Assembly (NCBI GenBank): GCA_027483885.1
Contig: JAIXTO010000026.1
Coordinates: 1-44,675 of the forward strand
DNA length: 44,675 nt
Origin: Rhizobiaceae bacterium
GTDB lineage: Bacteria; Pseudomonadota; Alphaproteobacteria; Rhizobiales; Rhizobiaceae
Direction of reading: 5' to 3'
Shown: one piece after another, positions 41,440 through 44,675 of the stretch
How positions within the stretch are numbered: the first letter of the stretch is position 1
Layout of the letters: every line of letters begins with the position of its first letter
Translations under genes and position numbers: made by a program
The notes under the pieces: generated by a model
The model's input: only the letters and a program-made list of their open reading frames with translations
What the model was told of the DNA's origin: nothing
The model's database searches: none

Positions 41440-42051
41440 TCAGCGGGCGGCGATATAGGCGGCGGTGCCGGCGAGAATGCTGGCGGCGGACCGGTTGAGA
41501 AGCGTTAGCGCCGCCGGCTTCTTCAGGAGAAGGCGGGCCTTGGAGGCGAGCAGGATATAGGGGATGAGAACGGCCATCAGCACGACAAAGGTCAGGCCGA
41601 CAAGGGCTGCGTAGTCTTTTGGACCGATCGACTGGAGGGGAATAAGTGTCGGCACCAGCGCCACGTAAAACAGCATGGTTTTCGGGTTGCCGAGCGTGAC
41701 CAGCAGGCCCGAGAGGAAGGAAAGACCGATGCTCGGCGCGTTTTTCGCCTCGATTTCCTGCGGCAGCAGGCCCGCGGTCCAGAGCTTGAAGGCGATGTAG
41801 ATCAGATATGCAGCGCCGGCATATTTGATGATGAGGAAGGGCGTGGTGAAATTCTGCGCGACGATGGCAAGGCCGAGGATGACGGCGGTGAGATAAACGA
41901 GATCGCCCAGGATGAGGCCAAGCCCCATGAAGAAGGTCGGGCGAAAGCCGGAGCCCAGCGCACGGGCCACAATTGCGGTCATGCCGGGGCCTGGAATGGC
42001 AGCGGCGATGAACAGGGCGGCAGCGTAGGCAAGGAGTGTGGTGATGGTCAT
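41440..42051 (-). CDS. LysE/RhtB family amino-acid exporter
   Basis: A 203-residue, six-helix inner-membrane translocator. Family marks are the N-terminal AAIPGPGMTAIVARALGSG, GLILGDLVYLTAVILGL, IKYAGAAYLIYIAFKLW and LLVTLGNPKTMLFYVALVP. The exported amino acid or derivative cannot be read from the sequence. GGAGG lies 5 nt before ATG 42051, fixing the start. The gene is convergent with comM (23 bp between stops). Confidence 0.9.
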   Translation of the reverse strand: MTITTLLAYAAALFIAAAIPGPGMTAIVARALGSGFRPTFFMGLGLILGDLVYLTAVILGLAIVAQNFTTPFLIIKYAGAAYLIYIAFKLWTAGLLPQEIEAKNAPSIGLSFLSGLLVTLGNPKTMLFYVALVPTLIPLQSIGPKDYAALVGLTFVVLMAVLIPYILLASKARLLLKKPAALTLLNRSAASILAGTAAYIAAR

Positions 42052-42164
42052 GGTATCCTCCGTCGCAGAAGCCAATACTCCATCATCGAGCGATGGAAAA
42101 CAGGCTTCTTGTCTGTAGGAGCCGTCATTTTGGACGTCCAGCGCGAGGTGAAACGGAAAGCCGG

Positions 42165-43094
42165 TCAGAAATCGGCCATGGGTGAAAGCCGCAGCGGGCC
42201 TGTGGGACATGTGCCGTCGCGGTGCCACATCATCAGCGCAAGGCCGTCCTCCGCAGGTGTCGTTTCGAAACCGCCATGGATGGAGAGCCGATCCGGCGGG
42301 AAATGGACGTCTACCTCGGTTGCCGCCGGTGCCAAAGCGGCGTGAAGGTGCGTCAGTGGCGGAATGTTGCTGGCGATGATATCGAGGAGGGACAGGCGGT
42401 CAGGCGTGGAGGCCTCCGTTGCGGTGATGCAGTTGGTGTGTTCCAGCCAGTGCAAAGACACCGAGGGGGAAAGCCAGGCGTTCAGCAGGAGCATGTGTGA
42501 CTGATCGAGCACGGCAAAATGGTTGGATACCGGCGTGCGTTCCGCAAGGACCCTGCGGATCAGCGCAAGATCCGTGGCATCGCGGATATCAAGGCGGCGT
42601 GCGAGCGGATCTTTTGTTGGCGCAACCGGCACGGAGACTGGATGTGAAGGCATGGGAACGGAAAAATGCGCCTGCTGCAGGGTTTTGAAGCCGTAGGGCT
42701 CATAGAGACCGGGGTGTCGGGTGGTCAGCACCATGGCTTCGTAGCCGGCGGCGCTGCAACGTTCGAACGTGATGTCCATGAGCTGCCGAAAGAGGCCACG
42801 ACCACGCCATGCGGGGCGCACCGCGCCGGATTGCCAGCCGGCGGCGCGCACGATTTCGCCGTCGATCATCAATGGCATGGAAAAGGCGCTGAGATTGGCG
42901 ATGCAGCAGCCGTCATCATCGAAAAATCCCGTGGGCATGCAGGTCGGATCGGGGCCGCCGAGCATCTCCAGCGGCGTCACGTCGATGCCGAAAATATCTA
43001 TGAGCAGATCACAGAAGGCACGCCAGGCAAGGGGATCGCCAAAATAATCGGAACGCAGCGACAGCCCTGATGTGTCGATTGCGCCAGGCATCAT
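42165..43094 (-). CDS. GNAT family N-acetyltransferase
   Basis: A 309-residue protein. The GNAT acetyl-CoA site is AVRPAWRGRGLFRQLMDIT (motif A, RGRGL), in a domain covering about residues 30-150. LYEPYGFKTL is the usual late-domain mark. The second half (about 160-309) resembles the C-terminal sterol-carrier-like part of Eis-type enzymes, but I see no decisive motif. The substrate is unknown. ATG 43094 overlaps the dut stop (TGATG), so it is translated with dut. Confidence 0.82.
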   Translation of the reverse strand: MMPGAIDTSGLSLRSDYFGDPLAWRAFCDLLIDIFGIDVTPLEMLGGPDPTCMPTGFFDDDGCCIANLSAFSMPLMIDGEIVRAAGWQSGAVRPAWRGRGLFRQLMDITFERCSAAGYEAMVLTTRHPGLYEPYGFKTLQQAHFSVPMPSHPVSVPVAPTKDPLARRLDIRDATDLALIRRVLAERTPVSNHFAVLDQSHMLLLNAWLSPSVSLHWLEHTNCITATEASTPDRLSLLDIIASNIPPLTHLHAALAPAATEVDVHFPPDRLSIHGGFETTPAEDGLALMMWHRDGTCPTGPLRLSPMADF

Positions 43095-43597
43095 CAGACG
43101 CCCGTCGAGCCGAAGCCGCCGGCGCCGCGGGTGGTTTCGCTTGTTGTTTCGGCCTCGCGCACCTTCGCTTGGACGACGGGGGCGACGACGAGCTGGGCCA
43201 CGCGCATGCCGCGTTCGATGATGAAATCGGCCTCGCCGAGGTTGATCAGCAGCACCTTCACTTCGCCGCGATAATCGCTGTCGATGGTGCCGGGCGTGTT
43301 GAGGCAGGTCACGCCGTGCTTGAAGGCAAGGCCGGAGCGGGGGCGCACCTGCACCTCGAACCCTTGCGGGATTTCGAAGATGAAACCGGTCGGCACGAGT
43401 GCGCGGGCGCCCGGCGCAAGGGTCATCGGGTCGGAGACGGCGGCGCGGATATCCATGCCGGCAGCGCCTGCCGTTTCATAGGAGGGGAGATCGAGGCCTT
43501 CGCCGTGGGGCAGGCGCACGAGATTGAGCGTCGGGCCAGCCATGCCGGAACCGGAATGCGCGTGCGGGGCAAGGCTCGTGTCGGACGTGTCGGACAT
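43094..43597 (-). CDS. dut: dUTP diphosphatase
   Basis: A 167-residue trimeric dUTPase that converts dUTP to dUMP, preventing uracil incorporation and feeding dTMP synthesis. Conserved motifs occur in order: AGMDIRAA (1), [12 protein letters not shown] (2), [11 protein letters not shown] (3), [10 protein letters not shown] (4) and [10 protein letters not shown] (5, the C-terminal arm). GGAGAG lies 7 nt before ATG 43597; the open frame to 43705 would run into prfC. It is divergent from prfC and coupled to the GNAT gene. Confidence 0.96.
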   Translation of the reverse strand: MSDTSDTSLAPHAHSGSGMAGPTLNLVRLPHGEGLDLPSYETAGAAGMDIRAAVSDPMTLAPGARALVPTGFIFEIPQGFEVQVRPRSGLAFKHGVTCLNTPGTIDSDYRGEVKVLLINLGEADFIIERGMRVAQLVVAPVVQAKVREAETTSETTRGAGGFGSTGV

Positions 43598-43704
43598 GGG
43601 GGGCTCTCCATCTGCGGCGCCTCGCGCCATTCCTGTTGTCGAGGTCAATTGCATACTCGGCCTTAAATCGCTAGATACGCGGCAACTCAAAGGATTTTTG
43701 ACCA

Positions 43705-44675
43705 ATGGCCGAAAGCATTGCAGAGGCGGTTTCCCGCCGCCGCACCTTCGCGATCATCGCACACCCGGACGCCGGCAAAACGACGCTCACCGAAAAGCTG
43801 CTGCTGTTCGGCGGTGCCATCCAGCTCGCCGGTGAAGTCAAGGCGAAGAAGGACCGCATCCAGACGCGCTCCGACTGGATGAAGATCGAGCGCGAGCGCG
43901 GCATCTCGGTCGTGACCTCGGTCATGACCTTCGAGTTCGGCGGAAATGTCTTCAACATTCTCGATACGCCCGGCCACGAAGATTTTGCCGACGATACCTA
44001 TCGCACGCTGACGGCGGTGGATGCCGCCGTAATGGTGATCGACGGCGCCAAGGGCATCGAACCGCGCACGCTAAAACTGTTTGAAGTGTGCCGGATGCGC
44101 GACATCCCGATCATCACCTTCGTCAACAAGATGGACCGTGAAGCGCGCGACACATTTGAAATTCTGGACGAGGTCGAGGAAAAGCTGGCGCTCGATACTG
44201 CGCCGATTACCTGGCCCGTCGGCCGCTCCAAAAATTTCTGCGGCTCCTACAATCTGGCGCAAAACACCTATCGCGGTTCCGATACGCAGGTCGAGGGCCT
44301 GCCGGTGAACGGTGCGCAGAGCGTGGCCGAGCATCTGCCGGAAAACGAGCGCGACGCGTTTATCGACGAACTGGAGCTTGCCCGCGAGGCCTGCCGCCCG
44401 TTCGACCGTCAGGCGTTTCTGGAAGGGCATCTGACGCCGGTCTTCTTCGGCTCGGCGCTCAGGAATTTTGGCGTGCGCGATCTTATCAACGCCTTGGGCG
44501 AGTTTGCGCCGCCGCCGCGCGATCAGGTGGCGGATATCCGCAAGGTGCATGCTTCCGAAGACAAGATGACGGCCTTCGTCTTCAAGATCCAGGCTAACAT
44601 GGACCCCAACCACCGCGACCGCATCGCCTTTGCCCGAATCTGCTCGGGCAAGCTGGAGCGCGGCATGAAGGCAAA
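43705..44675 (+). CDS. prfC: Peptide chain release factor 3 (5' part, cut by window end)
   Basis: The first 323 codons of RF3, the GTPase that removes RF1/RF2 from the ribosome after termination. The G1 loop is AHPDAGKT at 19-26, G2 lies around [11 protein letters not shown]3 is DTPGHEDF at 87-94 and G4 is NKMD at 141-144. The SVVTSVM switch region and later [12 protein letters not shown] are typical of RF3 rather than EF-G. AAGGA lies 11 nt before ATG 43705. The gene continues past the right edge, so the C-terminal third is missing from view, not from the genome. Confidence 0.95.
   Translation, partial: MAESIAEAVSRRRTFAIIAHPDAGKTTLTEKLLLFGGAIQLAGEVKAKKDRIQTRSDWMKIERERGISVVTSVMTFEFGGNVFNILDTPGHEDFADDTYRTLTAVDAAVMVIDGAKGIEPRTLKLFEVCRMRDIPIITFVNKMDREARDTFEILDEVEEKLALDTAPITWPVGRSKNFCGSYNLAQNTYRGSDTQVEGLPVNGAQSVAEHLPENERDAFIDELELAREACRPFDRQAFLEGHLTPVFFGSALRNFGVRDLINALGEFAPPPRDQVADIRKVHASEDKMTAFVFKIQANMDPNHRDRIAFARICSGKLERGMKA

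Noticed and set aside
1..44675. CRISPR array, tRNA, rRNA or intact insertion sequence
   Set aside because: No regularly spaced repeats, no cloverleaf-like segments in the gaps and no complete transposase were seen; the only mobile trace is the relic at 20171-20421.

Overview
The window is about 44.7 kb of GC-rich chromosomal DNA that reads as an alphaproteobacterium of the Rhizobiales, most likely Rhizobiaceae (Agrobacterium/Rhizobium/Ciceribacter-like). The evidence is a PmtA-type phospholipid N-methyltransferase, an IalB protein, a DUF930 protein, an RlpA-like protein, and a housekeeping block (uppP, pyrF, pmtA, dnaN, rsmI, yraN, gshB, comM, dut, prfC) of a kind expected on a rhizobial main chromosome. 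Genus is inference only.

Layout. Positions 1-9.5 kb are accessory. A 20-bp-paired inverted repeat lies at the left edge, followed by an IalB-family exported protein and an orphan TpsB (two-partner secretion) barrel. A minus-strand run follows: an exported Asp-nucleophile alpha/beta hydrolase, a Ser-hydrolase, a PNPOx-like flavoprotein and an FkbM methyltransferase. Divergent from this run is a 915-residue regulator with a winged helix, an NB-ARC-like ATPase and a long helical C-terminus.

Positions 9.6-15.4 kb hold a siderophore-uptake module: the C-terminal remnant of an ABC exporter-fold ATPase, an AraC/PchR-like regulator, a FyuA-like TonB-dependent receptor, an RhtX/FptX-like MFS permease and an FAD monooxygenase. 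The last three form one tight operon, and a 21-bp-phased direct repeat sits between regulator and receptor. No siderophore biosynthesis gene is present, so uptake of a foreign siderophore of the yersiniabactin/pyochelin/rhizobactin kind is the best reading. The module abuts the 3' end of guaA.

Positions 15.5-20.5 kb hold a hotdog thioesterase, an MTA/SAH-type nucleosidase and guaA. Next comes a less GC-rich patch with a DUF930 protein, a PlsY acyltransferase and the remnant of a transposase, which looks acquired.

Positions 20.4-26.1 kb hold TspO and a four-gene minus-strand operon: imelysin (IrpA-like), di-haem oxidoreductase, a second imelysin and a DUF1513 protein with a Tat-like signal. 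This is a periplasmic iron/redox set.

Positions 26.1-44.7 kb are mostly core. They include RsmB-family rRNA methyltransferase, an RlpA-like protein starting at TTG, the gst-queG-SDR operon, uppP with a textbook terminator, a tiny exported protein, an NDUFA9-like reductase, DUF1330, pyrF with an atypical histidine phosphatase and pmtA, and dnaN. Then come rsmI-yraN-gshB, comM, a LysE exporter, the dut-GNAT pair and the 5' part of prfC, which runs off the right edge. I saw no rRNA, tRNA, CRISPR array or intact insertion sequence.
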